NCBI GenBank assembly: GCA_017963125.1
Contig: JAGCUA010000012.1
Location: 36,845 to 100,844, forward strand
Reading direction: 5' to 3'
DNA: 64,000 nt
Origin: a bacterium
GTDB taxonomy: Bacteria > UBP6 > UBA1177
The notes under the pieces are model-generated. The model searched no databases. It was not told the origin of the DNA and worked only from the letters and a program-made list of their open reading frames with translations. Positions 33,977 through 43,855 of the stretch are shown here, in pieces (position 1 is the stretch's first letter; each line of letters starts with the position of its first letter). The translations under genes and the position numbers were made by a program.

Positions 33977-34354
33977 ATGGCAAAGTTAATTCAAGTGGTT
34001 ATCGCAGTTTTGGTTCTTTATGTCGGCTGGTGTGTAGCACAACCCTTCATTCTCAAGTATAAGGTAACAAAGGCTGTAGAAAACATCGCGCAGTATGCAA
34101 CGATACATTCTGAAGATGAAACCATCAGAGAATTTGACAACAGAGTCAAACAGGATCTCGGTGCAAAACTCGACACGACGAAAACGACGAAAGACGGCAC
34201 GAGAGGCGGACTTCACCTCGAAAAAGACGAAGATACAAAACAAGTCAATGCGACCTTCGTTTACTTCGACGAACTGAAGATTTTCGGCCAGAAAGTCAAA
34301 GATTTTGAATTCGTGATCTATAAAGAAGCTGCCAAAGTCGACAAAATGTTTTAA
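33977..34354 (+). CDS. Small membrane-anchored protein of unknown function
   Basis: 125 residues; AGGAGG precedes the ATG at 33977, and the longer frame from 33899 lacks a ribosome site. One N-terminal hydrophobic segment (LIQVVIAVLVLYVGWCVAQPFIL) anchors a small, charged domain rich in Asp/Lys/Thr. Not recognised. It sits 11 bases before pyrR and is probably cotranscribed with the pyrimidine genes, though nothing in it suggests a role in that pathway. Confidence 0.65.
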   Translation: MAKLIQVVIAVLVLYVGWCVAQPFILKYKVTKAVENIAQYATIHSEDETIREFDNRVKQDLGAKLDTTKTTKDGTRGGLHLEKDEDTKQVNATFVYFDELKIFGQKVKDFEFVIYKEAAKVDKMF

Positions 34355-34365
34355 GGGAGAACACT

Positions 34366-34911
34366 TTGAAAAGAGAAAGCATAAACGTCAGAAAAGTTCT
34401 GCTTAACGAAACAGAAATGTCGAAAATCATTGACAGAATGGTTTACGAAATGATCGAGCACTTAAGCCTTCTCAAAAACGTGGCAATCGTCGGGATCCGT
34501 ACGAGAGGCGTGATCCTCGCAGAAAGGCTCATCAAAAAAATAGAAGAAAAAGAGAACGTAAAACTCGCGACCGGAACCATCGACATCGCGCTTTACAGAG
34601 ACGACTTCTGCAAAGGTCTCTCTTCGCCGAAAACAGGTCCGTCGGTACTCAACTTCGACCCCGAGGAATACCACATCATTCTCGTTGACGACGTAATGTA
34701 TACCGGAAGAACGGTCAGAGCGGCAATCGAAGCCATCATGGACTACGGCAGACCGAAATCGATAAAATTCGTTTCTCTCATTGACAGAGGCTGGCGTGAA
34801 CTTCCGATCCACCCCGACATCGTCGGCAAAGTCATCGAGACCGAGCCTGAAGACAAAGTCGCCGTTTTCTTTAAGGAAACCGACGGCGAAGACAAAGTTG
34901 TTCTTGGATAA
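34366..34911 (+). CDS. pyrR: PyrR pyrimidine regulator / uracil phosphoribosyltransferase
   Basis: 181 residues starting at TTG 34366, with AAGGGAGA 5 bases upstream and no suitable ATG. The PRPP-binding motif is [27 protein letters not shown] and the [12 protein letters not shown] stretch are typical of PyrR, which binds pyr mRNA when UMP is high and also has weak Uprt activity. It directly precedes pyrB and pyrC, the classical arrangement. I could not pick out a convincing PyrR-binding loop with terminator upstream. Confidence 0.92.
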   Translation: MKRESINVRKVLLNETEMSKIIDRMVYEMIEHLSLLKNVAIVGIRTRGVILAERLIKKIEEKENVKLATGTIDIALYRDDFCKGLSSPKTGPSVLNFDPEEYHIILVDDVMYTGRTVRAAIEAIMDYGRPKSIKFVSLIDRGWRELPIHPDIVGKVIETEPEDKVAVFFKETDGEDKVVLG

Positions 34912-34925
34912 ACCGGAGAAAAACA

Positions 34926-35840
34926 ATGAAACATCTTCTTGGAATCGAAAATCTTAATAAAGATCAGATCATGAATATCCTCGAAACGGCGGTAAGTTTC
35001 GCGGAGATCAACCAGAGACAAATCAAAAAGGTGCCGACTCTGAAAGGCAAAACGATCATCAACTTCTTCGCGGAACCTTCGACCAGAACGAGAACTTCGT
35101 TCGAAGTCGCAGAAAAACGTCTCAGCGCCGACACATACAACATCGCAGTTTCGGGAAGCGCGATACAAAAAGGCGAAACCCTCGCCGACACCGCGCTCAA
35201 CCTTCAGGCGATGGGTCCCGATGCAATGGTCATCAGACACTCGGTTTCGGGAACGCCGCAGCTCCTCACCGAGATCATGGACTGCTCGATAATCAACGCA
35301 GGCGACGGATTCCACGAGCACCCCACTCAGGCTCTGCTTGACGCCTACACTATCTGGCAGAGAAAAGGCGGATTCGAAGGTCTCAAAGTTGCGCTTTTAG
35401 GCGACATTTACCACAGCAGAGTCGCAAGATCGAACATTTACCTTCTCAACAAGATGGGAGCGCATGTTTCGATTTCAGGTCCCGGAACAATGCTTCCGAA
35501 AGAAGTCGAAAAGATGGGTGTAACAGTTGAAAAACTGCCGAAATACGCTGTTCAGGACGCCGACATCGTCATGATGCTCAGAGTCCAGAACGAACGCGCA
35601 AGCAACCTGCTCTACCCCGATGTCAGAGAATATTCGAGATACTTCATGCTCACTCCCGAACTCCTCAAACTCGCAAAGAAAGATGCTCTCGTAATGCATC
35701 CGGGACCTGCGAACAGAGGAGTAGAAATCGATGATGTCGTCATGGACGGCGAACAGTCGGTAATCCTTGAGCAGGTATCAAACGGAGTAAATGTCAGAAT
35801 GGCTGTTCTTTATCTTCTTCTCGGAGGGTCGGACAAATGA
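34926..35840 (+). CDS. pyrB: Aspartate carbamoyltransferase, catalytic chain
   Basis: 304 residues. The carbamoyl phosphate motif is STRTRTSFE (~55-63). [11 protein letters not shown] and the [10 protein letters not shown]-terminal block are family signatures. It condenses carbamoyl phosphate with aspartate in pyrimidine synthesis. No pyrI is present, so it is likely a PyrB trimer or a PyrB-PyrC complex. It overlaps pyrC by 4 bases. Confidence 0.96.
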   Translation: MKHLLGIENLNKDQIMNILETAVSFAEINQRQIKKVPTLKGKTIINFFAEPSTRTRTSFEVAEKRLSADTYNIAVSGSAIQKGETLADTALNLQAMGPDAMVIRHSVSGTPQLLTEIMDCSIINAGDGFHEHPTQALLDAYTIWQRKGGFEGLKVALLGDIYHSRVARSNIYLLNKMGAHVSISGPGTMLPKEVEKMGVTVEKLPKYAVQDADIVMMLRVQNERASNLLYPDVREYSRYFMLTPELLKLAKKDALVMHPGPANRGVEIDDVVMDGEQSVILEQVSNGVNVRMAVLYLLLGGSDK

Positions 35841-37111
35841 AATTAGTTGTTAAAAACGGAACGGTTGTCAATCCGCTTGTCGGAAAGACCGAAAAAACTT
35901 CAATAGTTATAGAAAACGGTGTTGTAACGGAAATTACCAAGAATCCTGACACAAAAGATGCCGAAGTCTTTGATGCCGACGGTCTTTTCGTCGCTCCCGG
36001 CTTCATTGACATCCATGTCCACTTCAGAGATCCCGGCTTCGAATACAAAGAAGACATCATTTCCGGTCTCGAAGCTGCTGCGGCAGGCGGATTCACATCA
36101 GTCTGCACAATGCCGAACACGAAACCGGCAGCGGACAACGTAGAAACCATCCGCTATATGTATGAACGCGCTTCGAAAGGAAACGGCGTAAAACTCTATC
36201 CTATCGCTGCGGCTACGAAAGAGCTCAAAGGCGAGTCTCTTGCTCCGATCGGAGAACTTGCGGAAGGCGGTGCGATCGCGATAAGCGATGACGGCAGACC
36301 GATCCAGAACACAGACCTTCTCAAAAGAGTCATGGAATACGCGTCTACTTTCGACATGATGTACGTTTCGCACAGCGAGGATCTTTACCTTTCAGAAACT
36401 GCACAGATGAACGAAGGCTACTACTCGACGGTTTACGGCATGACGGGATGTCCCGTTGTCGGTGAAGCGTCGCAGATCGCACGTGACTGCATGATGGCTG
36501 AATATCTGAAGCTCCCGATCCACATCGCTCACGTCAGCGCAGCTCTTTCAGTCGATATAATCAAGTTCTTCAAGGAACGCGGCGCAAAAATCACGGCCGA
36601 GACGGCTCCGCACTACATCACACTCACAGATGAAGCTCTCGGCGGATTCGACACGAACACAAAAATCAACCCGCCGCTGCGCAGCGAAGCAGACAGACTT
36701 GCAGTCATCAAAGCTCTCAAGGACGGCATAATCGATGCGATCGCAACTGACCACGCTCCCCACCACCAGAGGGAAAAAGAGGTCGAGTTCAACAACGCTC
36801 CGTCGGGCATCGTCGGCCTCGAGACGGCTCTCCCGCTCGTCCTCAAACTTTACCACGATAAAGAACTCTCGATTGAAAGAATAGTCGAACTTTTCACTGC
36901 TGGATACAAAATCATGGGTCTTGAAGGCGGAAAAATCGAAGTAGGAGCTCCTGCTGACATCACTGTTTTCGATCCTGCTTACCAGTGGACAGTTGACAAA
37001 AACATGTTCAAATCGAAAAGCCACAATACTCCTTTCCACGGTTTCCACGTAAAAGGAGCAGTATCGGCTACCATCGTGAACGGTAAAATAATTTATTCCA
37101 GAGACTTTTAA
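35837..37111 (+). CDS. pyrC: Dihydroorotase
   Basis: 424 residues, type I (class II multifunctional-like) dihydroorotase. Zinc ligands: HVHFRDPG (His60, His62), later His residues in SHSED and HIAHVSAA, and Asp in [22 protein letters not shown] follows the first motif as usual. It cyclises carbamoyl aspartate. Coupled to pyrB by a 4-base overlap; its stop shares an A with the next ATG. Confidence 0.95.
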   Translation: MKLVVKNGTVVNPLVGKTEKTSIVIENGVVTEITKNPDTKDAEVFDADGLFVAPGFIDIHVHFRDPGFEYKEDIISGLEAAAAGGFTSVCTMPNTKPAADNVETIRYMYERASKGNGVKLYPIAAATKELKGESLAPIGELAEGGAIAISDDGRPIQNTDLLKRVMEYASTFDMMYVSHSEDLYLSETAQMNEGYYSTVYGMTGCPVVGEASQIARDCMMAEYLKLPIHIAHVSAALSVDIIKFFKERGAKITAETAPHYITLTDEALGGFDTNTKINPPLRSEADRLAVIKALKDGIIDAIATDHAPHHQREKEVEFNNAPSGIVGLETALPLVLKLYHDKELSIERIVELFTAGYKIMGLEGGKIEVGAPADITVFDPAYQWTVDKNMFKSKSHNTPFHGFHVKGAVSATIVNGKIIYSRDF

Positions 37112-37728
37112 TGAGCGCCGTAAAGACAAGAATCTATTCTTCTTTTGATGATATCGAATCTGCGGCTCTGCAGGAATTCAAAAAAGAGTGTTTTTACTTC
37201 ACCGGCGAAGATGTCAAAAACCACGATTTCTGGCAGCAGTTCTTCAATCTTTTCTTCATCTACCACTTCGATACCGGCAACAGGACGACTCTTGCCGAAA
37301 AGCGCGAACTGGAAAAGGCGCGTATCATGCTTTTCTCCCCTTCCCTTTTCTCTAGACTCAAAGGCGAGGACTTTTTCAACGAAGAAAAACTGAATCTTTC
37401 GGAAGACGAAGAAAACAGCCTTACATGGTACAAAGAACGCGACTTTATCCTCTCATATTTTCACGAAAAAGAGGACGGGATCCACTTCGTTGAAAGCCGC
37501 TCGTCGCTGCTTATCCCGCAGAAAGCTGCATCTTTTTTCAAAAAGCTGAGAACGACAATGAATGAGAACCATTACTTCCATTCAAAAAACTATCTCCACC
37601 TTCTCATAGCGATCCTCATGCTGAAAAAAGAACGCTTCGCAAGTTCCAAACTTTACAATCCGTACCAGTTCGAAGAGATAGAAAAGCTTCATCTTTACTA
37701 CAACAAATTCGCTGATTTTATTATCTAA
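37111..37728 (+). CDS. Hypothetical protein in the pyr operon
   Basis: 205 residues, no signal or membrane segment. It is rich in Phe/Lys/Glu and predicted helical (FWQQFFNLFFIYHFDTGNR, LTWYKERDFILSYFHEK, HYFHSKNYLHLLIAILML). Not recognised. It starts on the last base of pyrC, so it is expressed with the pyrimidine genes. Confidence 0.65.
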   Translation: MSAVKTRIYSSFDDIESAALQEFKKECFYFTGEDVKNHDFWQQFFNLFFIYHFDTGNRTTLAEKRELEKARIMLFSPSLFSRLKGEDFFNEEKLNLSEDEENSLTWYKERDFILSYFHEKEDGIHFVESRSSLLIPQKAASFFKKLRTTMNENHYFHSKNYLHLLIAILMLKKERFASSKLYNPYQFEEIEKLHLYYNKFADFII

Positions 37729-37748
37729 ATTCCGCATACGGAGGTACT

Positions 37749-38669
37749 ATGCCCGAACTTTACGATGTTGCCGTCATCGGCAGCGGTCCGGCAGGAATGA
37801 CAGCCGGGATCTACGCTTCACGCGCCATGCTCAAAACAATAATTTTTGAGAAAAAAGCTTACGGCGGACTTATGGCGCTCACCGACAAACTTGAAAACTG
37901 GCCCGGCGAAAAGTCGATCGCGGGATACGAACTTGCCGAAAAAATGCACGCTCAGGCACTTGACCTTGGCTGCAAATTTGCTTCGGAAGAAGTTCAGAAA
38001 ATCGAAAAAACCGGTGACAAACAATTTTCAATAAAAACAGCTTCCGGAAGTGAATTTTCTGCAAAAACGGTGATTTATGCGGCAGGTTCCGTTCCGCGCA
38101 AAGCCGGGATCCCGGGTGAAAAAGAGTTCACCGGAAACGGAGTAAGCTACTGCGCAGTCTGTGACGGAGCTTTCTACAAAGGGCTTAAAGTCGCAGTTTT
38201 AGGCGGCGGTGACAGTGCTTTAAAAGAGGCGCTCTATCTCACTAAATTCGCAGAAAAAGTGACTATAATCCACCGCAGGGAAGAATTCAGAGCCGAAAAA
38301 ATAACACAGAACGAAGTGCGCAGCAATCCGAAAATCGATTTTGTTCTCAACTCTGTAGCAGAAAAGATCGAAGGAAAGGATTTCGTCGAAAAAATAGTCG
38401 TTAAAAATGTCAAAACCGGCGAACTTTCTGAAATCGCAGTTGACGGCGTTTTTGTCTTTTTAGGCTACATTCCCGAAACAAAACCTGTCGAAGATCTTGT
38501 TAAACTTGCCGAAAGCGGGCACATAATTACAGATCCTGAATGCAGAACTTCGACAGAAGGTCTTTTTGCAGCAGGCGATATCAGAGAAAAACTGGTACGC
38601 CAGGTATCCACAGCTGTCGGAGACGGCGCGATCGCCGCAGTCGCTGCAGAACATTATTTGTCAAGATAA
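37749..38669 (+). CDS. trxB: Thioredoxin reductase
   Basis: 306 residues, the low-molecular-weight bacterial type. FAD motif GSGPAGMTAGIYASRA (~10-25), redox pair CAVC (~135-138), NADPH motif GGGDSALKEAL with HRREEFRAE, and the final FAD motif GLFAAGDIREK. It reduces thioredoxin using NADPH. GGAGG precedes the ATG; 20 bases after the hypothetical gene. Confidence 0.94.
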   Translation: MPELYDVAVIGSGPAGMTAGIYASRAMLKTIIFEKKAYGGLMALTDKLENWPGEKSIAGYELAEKMHAQALDLGCKFASEEVQKIEKTGDKQFSIKTASGSEFSAKTVIYAAGSVPRKAGIPGEKEFTGNGVSYCAVCDGAFYKGLKVAVLGGGDSALKEALYLTKFAEKVTIIHRREEFRAEKITQNEVRSNPKIDFVLNSVAEKIEGKDFVEKIVVKNVKTGELSEIAVDGVFVFLGYIPETKPVEDLVKLAESGHIITDPECRTSTEGLFAAGDIREKLVRQVSTAVGDGAIAAVAAEHYLSR

Positions 38670-38673
38670 CGGT

Positions 38674-39990
38674 CTACTTCAAAATATCAGCAATAAAATC
38701 GGTACCTTCAATTGAAGTTATCCTGCATTTGAGGAGAGAGCCCTCTTTTTCGTCTTCAAGGTTGGTTATTATCGTGATCCCGTCGATTTCAGGCGCCTGG
38801 TTCCATGATCTGCCGACAGGGACCTTGAGTTCCGGATCTATCCCTTCGTAAAGCACTTCGACTTCTTTTCCGACAAACCGTTCGAGACTTTTTTCCATAC
38901 ACTCGTGAGTCGCCTTTTCGATCTCGGAGAACCTCGCATCGGCGGTCTTTGAAACGACAGCGCGCATTTTGAATGATGCCGAAGACTCCTCTTTCGAATA
39001 TTTGAACGCGCCGATATAATCGAAGAAACCCTTTTCGATGAATGTTTTCAGAAGTTCATGATCCTCTTTCTTCTCAGCCGGGAAAGATGAGATCACGGTC
39101 GTTCTTAGCAGGTAGTTTTCACCGAAGACATCTTTTATCATGTCGATCAAATTATAAATATCACGCTCCGTGTAGCGCCTGTTCATAGCTTTCAGCACCG
39201 TGCTTGAAATATGCTGGATCGGCACTTCGAGATAGTTGTGCATTTTTTTGCAGTCTCTTATCGTTTCAAGAAGTTCGCGATCGATCCCTGACGGATAAAG
39301 GTACATCACTCTGAATTTGAAATTCCCTTTCAAAGCGTTGAGCGAGCGGATAAGAGCTTTAAGCGACGAATTTGTCTTCGAACCGTACTGAGTCGTATCC
39401 TGCGCAATGACAACGATCTCCTTGACTCCTGTCTTTATCAGGTTTTCAGCTTCGGCCAGAATGTCTTTCAGCGGACGCTCGCGGTACCTTCCGCGGATAT
39501 GCGGGATCGAACAGTAAGCGCAGAAATTGTCACATCCGTCGGCGATTTTAAGGTAAGCAGTCCACGGCGAATAAGTGAGGACACGCCCCATCGAAGAGGT
39601 GTAAAGGAACTCGGATTTTCCCGTTTTTCCTTTGTAACCTTCGTTCCAATGCGCCGAAACTATCTTTTCAATATTCGGGATATCGTTTACGCTGAAAATG
39701 AAATCGGCTTCCGGCAGCATCTCGCCGAGATTCGGATAAAGCTGCGGCAGACATCCCATGACTGCGATCTTCGCCCCTTTCTTCAAACCGCCGTGAAGTT
39801 CGAAGAACGAATTGACCGACTCTTCCCTCGCGTCGTTGATGAAACTGCAGGTATTGAGAATGACAAGGTCAGCTTTGCCGGAAGTTTCGGCAACGGCCCA
39901 CCCCTTATTTACAAACTGTGCTATGACGATTTCGGAATCGACCCTGTTTTTCGGACATCCCAAAGAGCAGCAGAACAACTTTTTTTTCAT
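38674..39990 (-). CDS. rimO: Ribosomal protein S12 methylthiotransferase
   Basis: 438 residues from ATG 39990, which has GAGGG upstream; the open frame extends to 40143 but that part is repeat DNA. The N-terminal cluster-binding domain starts KLFCCSLGCPKNRVDSE. The radical-SAM cysteines are CDNFCAYCSIP, followed by HIRGRYRERP and a C-terminal TRAM domain. RimO adds a methylthio group to an Asp of S12. Converges on trxB with 4 bases between stops. Confidence 0.94.
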   Translation of the reverse strand: MKKKLFCCSLGCPKNRVDSEIVIAQFVNKGWAVAETSGKADLVILNTCSFINDAREESVNSFFELHGGLKKGAKIAVMGCLPQLYPNLGEMLPEADFIFSVNDIPNIEKIVSAHWNEGYKGKTGKSEFLYTSSMGRVLTYSPWTAYLKIADGCDNFCAYCSIPHIRGRYRERPLKDILAEAENLIKTGVKEIVVIAQDTTQYGSKTNSSLKALIRSLNALKGNFKFRVMYLYPSGIDRELLETIRDCKKMHNYLEVPIQHISSTVLKAMNRRYTERDIYNLIDMIKDVFGENYLLRTTVISSFPAEKKEDHELLKTFIEKGFFDYIGAFKYSKEESSASFKMRAVVSKTADARFSEIEKATHECMEKSLERFVGKEVEVLYEGIDPELKVPVGRSWNQAPEIDGITIITNLEDEKEGSLLKCRITSIEGTDFIADILK

Positions 39991-40049
39991 AATATCCCTC
40001 GTAAAACAACAAAAACCGCGCTTTATAGCACAAAATGAAAAAAAACCGA

Positions 40050-40143
40050 AATTATCGTTACGATTCGCCGCCCTGTCATCGTTACGACGAAACGGCGTAA
40101 CGACGTGACGACAAAAGTCCGGCGGCGTCGAAAAGAACGACAT
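40050..40143. repeat. Intergenic repeat element, copy C
   Basis: Between the divergent rimO and Omp85-like genes: GATTCGCCGCCCTGT, then a run built of CGTTACGACG, AACGGCGTAACGACGTGACG, and finally AAAAGTCCGGCGGCGTCG with AAAAGAACGAC. The two ends match the reverse complement of copy B (7262-7440), and the middle matches copy A (5244-5270). Confidence 0.6.
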
Positions 40144-40215
40144 GACATTTGCAAAAAAATCCGTATACTCGCCGCGCTGTTTTTTGTTTTGCAGACAACC
40201 GGATCACGTTTTGAG

Positions 40216-41370
40216 ATGATTTGCAGGATTTTCGCAATATTCACAATACTTTTTCTCCCTCTTTTTTTCTTTGCCGATGAAGTGAAAGAAGAGACAAAAA
40301 AAGAAAAATCTACTGATGCAGCGGTAAAAGAAGAGAAAAAGGAGGATGAAAAAGACGAAAAAAAACTCGGATTCATCGCCTTTCCCATCGCGTTCTATTC
40401 AAGCGACACAAGTGCAGGTTTCGGCGCGTCGGCAGTGATCCACAAAGAACACTACAAAGACAAATTCGTAAGCAAATCAAATTCGCTCGCACTTGTTTTT
40501 TTCTACACTTTGAGAAATCAGATGCTCAGCGCAAATGTCGGGAATCTCTACTGGGACAATGCGAACTGGCACTGGAAAAGCAAACTTGTTTTCAAAAAAT
40601 ACCCGACCGATTTCTACGGCATCGGAAACGACACGAAGCCTTCTGCTCACGAAGTTTTCGAGCCCTTTGTCTTCCAGTTCGAGAACTCGCTTAACCGCAG
40701 GGTATGGCACTCTTTTTATGTCGGATTTTCGCTTTCGCAGGGTTATCATATGCTGCTCAAGAAAAAAAAGGAGGGGCTCGCCAAATCCTATTTCGAAAAC
40801 CACAGAAAAAACGGTTTTATCTCAGGTGTCGGCATCAGACTGAGCTACGACAGCACAGACGATTCCTTCTTTCCGACGACCGGAAGCATGGCTGAAATCG
40901 TCTGGCAGTACCACCCTTTCTGGCTCGGCAGCCAGTACAGTTTTTCGAGAGTTTTCATCGACGGACGCACTTTCGTGAAAATCCCGATACCGAAATTTGA
41001 GTCCGTGCTGGGATTCCAGCTGGTATTTGAAGGGGTGAACGGCAATGTTCCGCTCTCCTTCCTCCCGACGATAGGGAGCAAAGACATCATGCGCGGCTAC
41101 ATCGGCGACCGCTTCCGAGACAACTACATGCTCGCGGTGCAGACCGAATGGCGCTTCCCGATCTACTGGCGTTTCGGCGGAACCCTCTTCTTTGCCGCGG
41201 GAAAAGTGCAGCACAATTTCACAGATTTCATTTTTGAAAATATCAAATACGGCGGCGGCTTCGGAATAAGAGTGCGTTTAGCAAAGAAAAAAAATATAAA
41301 CCTGCGTTTCGACATGGGTTTCACCCCGGAAGGATACAAATTCTACTTCAATCTGCTCGAAGCTTTTTAA
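40216..41370 (+). CDS. Omp85/BamA-superfamily surface-antigen-like barrel
   Basis: About 384 residues from the ATG at 40216, chosen because it begins a clean signal peptide (MICRIFAIFTILFLPLFFFA); upstream residues are charged and repeat-derived. A Lys/Glu linker follows, then a ~320-residue barrel with the Omp85 hallmarks GIRLSYDSTDDSFFPTTGS and RGYIGDRFRDNYMLAVQTEWRFPI. No POTRA domains, so it resembles short members of the bacterial surface antigen family (PF01103) rather than BamA itself. Located in the outer membrane by inference; start uncertain. Confidence 0.78.
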   Translation: MICRIFAIFTILFLPLFFFADEVKEETKKEKSTDAAVKEEKKEDEKDEKKLGFIAFPIAFYSSDTSAGFGASAVIHKEHYKDKFVSKSNSLALVFFYTLRNQMLSANVGNLYWDNANWHWKSKLVFKKYPTDFYGIGNDTKPSAHEVFEPFVFQFENSLNRRVWHSFYVGFSLSQGYHMLLKKKKEGLAKSYFENHRKNGFISGVGIRLSYDSTDDSFFPTTGSMAEIVWQYHPFWLGSQYSFSRVFIDGRTFVKIPIPKFESVLGFQLVFEGVNGNVPLSFLPTIGSKDIMRGYIGDRFRDNYMLAVQTEWRFPIYWRFGGTLFFAAGKVQHNFTDFIFENIKYGGGFGIRVRLAKKKNINLRFDMGFTPEGYKFYFNLLEAF

Positions 41371-41424
41371 TCAAAGATTTTCTGAATTTCCTGCGGCTAC
41401 AGAAAAAATTACAGTGGAAAAATC

Positions 41425-42693
41425 CTAATCATCGTCGTCATCAGTAATCTTGTGAAATATATTGATCAGCTGATTTTCCTGCAGCATTAATGCGGTGACC
41501 ATTTTTTGAGCCTCTTCATCACCTCCCTGTGCCGCACACATAAGCCAGAAAGCGCTCTTTCTAAGATCGATCTCCGTTCCCGTTCCTGTTGCATAACAAG
41601 AATACAGCATTTTTTGAGCCGGGATATTATTTTGTTCCGCCGCTTTAAGATACCATTCAACGGCTTTTTCTTTGTCTTCTTTTACGCCCCTGCCTGAATA
41701 GTAACAATTTCCGACACTGAATTGAGCATAGACATCATTCTGTTCCGCCGCTTTAAGATACCACTCGAAGGCTTTCTTCTGGTTTTTTGCGACTCCGCTA
41801 CCGCAGTTATAGCAACCCCCGACATTTAACTGAGATCTGACATCCCCCTGCTCTGCGGCTTTCAGCCACCAGTAAAAAGCCATATTATAATTCTGTTCCA
41901 CACCGTTTCCATTGCGATAACAGCAACCGAGAGTGAATTGAGACTCGATAAAATTTTGCTCTGCCGCTTTCTCATACCATTTGATGGCTTCTTTTTTATT
42001 TTCCTTTACGCCTTCGCCGAAGTCGTAACAACACCCTACTTTGAATTGAGATATAACTTCGCCTTGTTCAGCAGCCTTCATATACCATTTAAAAGCTGTT
42101 TTTTTGTTCTCTTTCACACCGTCGCCAAGTAAATAACAGAGAGCGAGATCTCTTTGCGCCGGCGCAAAACCCTGTTCGGCTGCTTTCTTGTACCATTTGA
42201 CAGCTTCTTTTTTGTCTTCTTTCACACCGTCACCGAAAACATAACAAAGACCAAGATTTCTTTGAGCTGGTGCAAAACCTTGTTCAGCCGCCATTTTATA
42301 CCATTCGAAAGCTGTTTTTTTGTTCTCTTTCACACCGTAACCGAAACCATAGCAAAGACCGAGGTTTCTTTGAGCCTTGGCGTTGCCCTGTTCTGCCGCT
42401 TTCTTATACCACTTGACACTTTCTTTCTTATTTTCTTTTACACCTAAACCGTAGAAGTAACACCAGCCGACATTTTTCTGAGCCTCGGCAAAACCCTGTT
42501 TTGCAGATTTCATCCACCACTTGAAAGCTTCTTCAAAGCTCTGTTCAACACCATCTCTGCCGTTGTAGTAAAAATCACCGACCTCGTTTTGTGCCGCTGC
42601 ATCCCCCTCTTCGGCCGCTTTCAGATACCAGTTGAAATCTTTAACTGCTGTTGTTCCACAGATTTCCGAACTTTTAACTTTTTTCTCTGACAT
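41425..42693 (-). CDS. Sel1-repeat protein
   Basis: 422 residues; the ATG at 42693 has CGGAGG upstream. It consists of about ten 36-residue Sel1-like repeats (A.A..G.CY..G.GV..N...A..WY.KAAEQG...AQ), for example NLGLCYGFGYGVKENKKTAF. No signal peptide, so presumably cytoplasmic. Sel1 proteins are scaffolds or signalling adaptors. Repeats are so alike at DNA level that recombination could change their number. Confidence 0.88.
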   Translation of the reverse strand: MSEKKVKSSEICGTTAVKDFNWYLKAAEEGDAAAQNEVGDFYYNGRDGVEQSFEEAFKWWMKSAKQGFAEAQKNVGWCYFYGLGVKENKKESVKWYKKAAEQGNAKAQRNLGLCYGFGYGVKENKKTAFEWYKMAAEQGFAPAQRNLGLCYVFGDGVKEDKKEAVKWYKKAAEQGFAPAQRDLALCYLLGDGVKENKKTAFKWYMKAAEQGEVISQFKVGCCYDFGEGVKENKKEAIKWYEKAAEQNFIESQFTLGCCYRNGNGVEQNYNMAFYWWLKAAEQGDVRSQLNVGGCYNCGSGVAKNQKKAFEWYLKAAEQNDVYAQFSVGNCYYSGRGVKEDKEKAVEWYLKAAEQNNIPAQKMLYSCYATGTGTEIDLRKSAFWLMCAAQGGDEEAQKMVTALMLQENQLINIFHKITDDDDD

Positions 42694-42863
42694 GACTGAA
42701 CCTCCGATACTGCCGAAATTCTTAAAAAACAATCTGACATACAACACGATTACGGTTTATGCAAAAAAACAATTGATGATCCGTTATTTTTTTCCTACTT
42801 TCCCAACATTTTCGGTATTATGCGATAAAAAAACGGCGGAACTTAAAAAAATTCATATTTTTA

Positions 42864-42891
42864 TTGCATTTTAATTGATTCTGATTATATT
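42864..42891 (+). promoter_or_regulatory. Promoter of the tRNA gene
   Basis: TTGCAT (42864-42869), 16-base spacer, TATATT (42886-42891). Transcription would begin a few bases before the tRNA at 42906. Confidence 0.6.
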
Positions 42892-42905
42892 AGTTGGCGC
42901 TTTGC

Positions 42906-42981
42906 GGGCCTATAGCTCAGTTGGTAGAGCCCCCGGCTCATAACCGGATGGTCAGAGGTTCGAACCCTCTTGGGCCCACCA
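42906..42981 (+). tRNA. tRNA with CAT anticodon (Met or lysidine-type Ile)
   Basis: A complete cloverleaf: acceptor GGGCCTA / TGGGCCC, D arm GCTC...GAGC, anticodon arm CCGG-CTCATAA-CCGG, variable loop ATGGTC, T arm AGAGG-TTCGAAC-CCTCT and encoded CCA. It lacks initiator features (no three GC pairs GGG/CCC next to the anticodon loop and a paired first position), so it is elongator Met or Ile2 read after lysidine modification; the sequence alone does not settle which. Confidence 0.93.
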
Positions 42982-43040
42982 CTTTTTTGTGGAGGCTGGA
43001 TTTGCTGTTTATTTACAACTTTCACGACATAAATTTGAGA

Positions 43041-43072
43041 AAGCACTTGTCAAAAACAAGTGCTTTTTTTTT
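43041..43072 (+). terminator. Rho-independent terminator after the tRNA
   Basis: AAGCACTTG (43041-43049), loop TCAAAAA, CAAGTGCTT (43057-43065), then a run of eight or nine T. A perfect 9-base-pair stem. Confidence 0.88.
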
Positions 43073-43096
43073 GCTTTTTAACTAATGGAGGTTCCT

Positions 43097-43840
43097 TTGC
43101 TTGAAGAACTGAAAAAACTCGTTAATTTGCAGGCCGTTGACTCCGAGATTTTCAAACTCGAAGAAGAGTTGGATACTCTGCCTGACAGCAACGATGCCCT
43201 CGAAGAACAAATCGAAGAAAAAGAAAACAAGATCAAAGAACTCAAGAATGCCATCGACATTCAGATGGAAGAAAAAGAAAAGAGGGCCGGAATCTACAAG
43301 AAGCATGAAGACCAGCTTAAAACGATTACCGGCAAACAGTCCGCGATCAGGAACAAAGAGGAGTACAACGCTCTTCTGAGAGAGATCGACAACATCAAAA
43401 GATTTCTTCGTGATCTCAACGACGAAATTACCGAAATCAGCAAAGAAATCGAAGCGAAAACTGAAGAGCTCAACATCACCGAAGAGCAGTTCACCGGAGA
43501 AATAGAAGGTTTCAAAAAGCAGATCGCAGCCAATACCAAAAGAATGGATGAGCTCGACAAAACAATCGACAAGCTCTACGACGAGAGGGAAAAACTCTCG
43601 AAAAACATCAGACCGGCGGTTTATAACAAATATCAGAGAATCCTTAACAATTCCACGAACGGAAAAGCTATCGCCATGGCTGAGCACAGAGTCTGTCTCG
43701 GCTGCAACATGACGCTTCCGCCGGAACTTTACAACATGGTTCTCCGTGCAGTCAGAATCGAAGTCTGTCCGAACTGCCAGTGCATCCTCATCCCCGGTGA
43801 GAATCACTCAAAACCGGCATCGGACAAAGACGAAAACTAG
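43097..43840 (+). CDS. Coiled-coil zinc-ribbon protein (C4-type, CT398-like)
   Basis: 247 residues from TTG 43097. GGAGG at 43087-43091 lies 5 bases before this TTG, whereas the in-frame ATG at 43085 overlaps GGAGG and has only T-rich DNA before it, so TTG is preferred. Residues to ~190 form a long antiparallel coiled coil (EEQIEEKENKIKELKNAID). The C-terminal zinc ribbon is CLGC ... CPNC within VCLGCNMTLPPELYN and VCPNCQCILIP. Relatives are thought to bind nucleic acid or assist secretion; function open. Confidence 0.85.
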   Translation: MLEELKKLVNLQAVDSEIFKLEEELDTLPDSNDALEEQIEEKENKIKELKNAIDIQMEEKEKRAGIYKKHEDQLKTITGKQSAIRNKEEYNALLREIDNIKRFLRDLNDEITEISKEIEAKTEELNITEEQFTGEIEGFKKQIAANTKRMDELDKTIDKLYDEREKLSKNIRPAVYNKYQRILNNSTNGKAIAMAEHRVCLGCNMTLPPELYNMVLRAVRIEVCPNCQCILIPGENHSKPASDKDEN

Positions 43841-43855
43841 TTCTTTTACTTTGTG

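Noticed and set aside
39991..40143. N-terminal extension of RimO
   Set aside because: The extension is translated repeat element C, and the family start CSLGCPKN fits the ATG at 39990.
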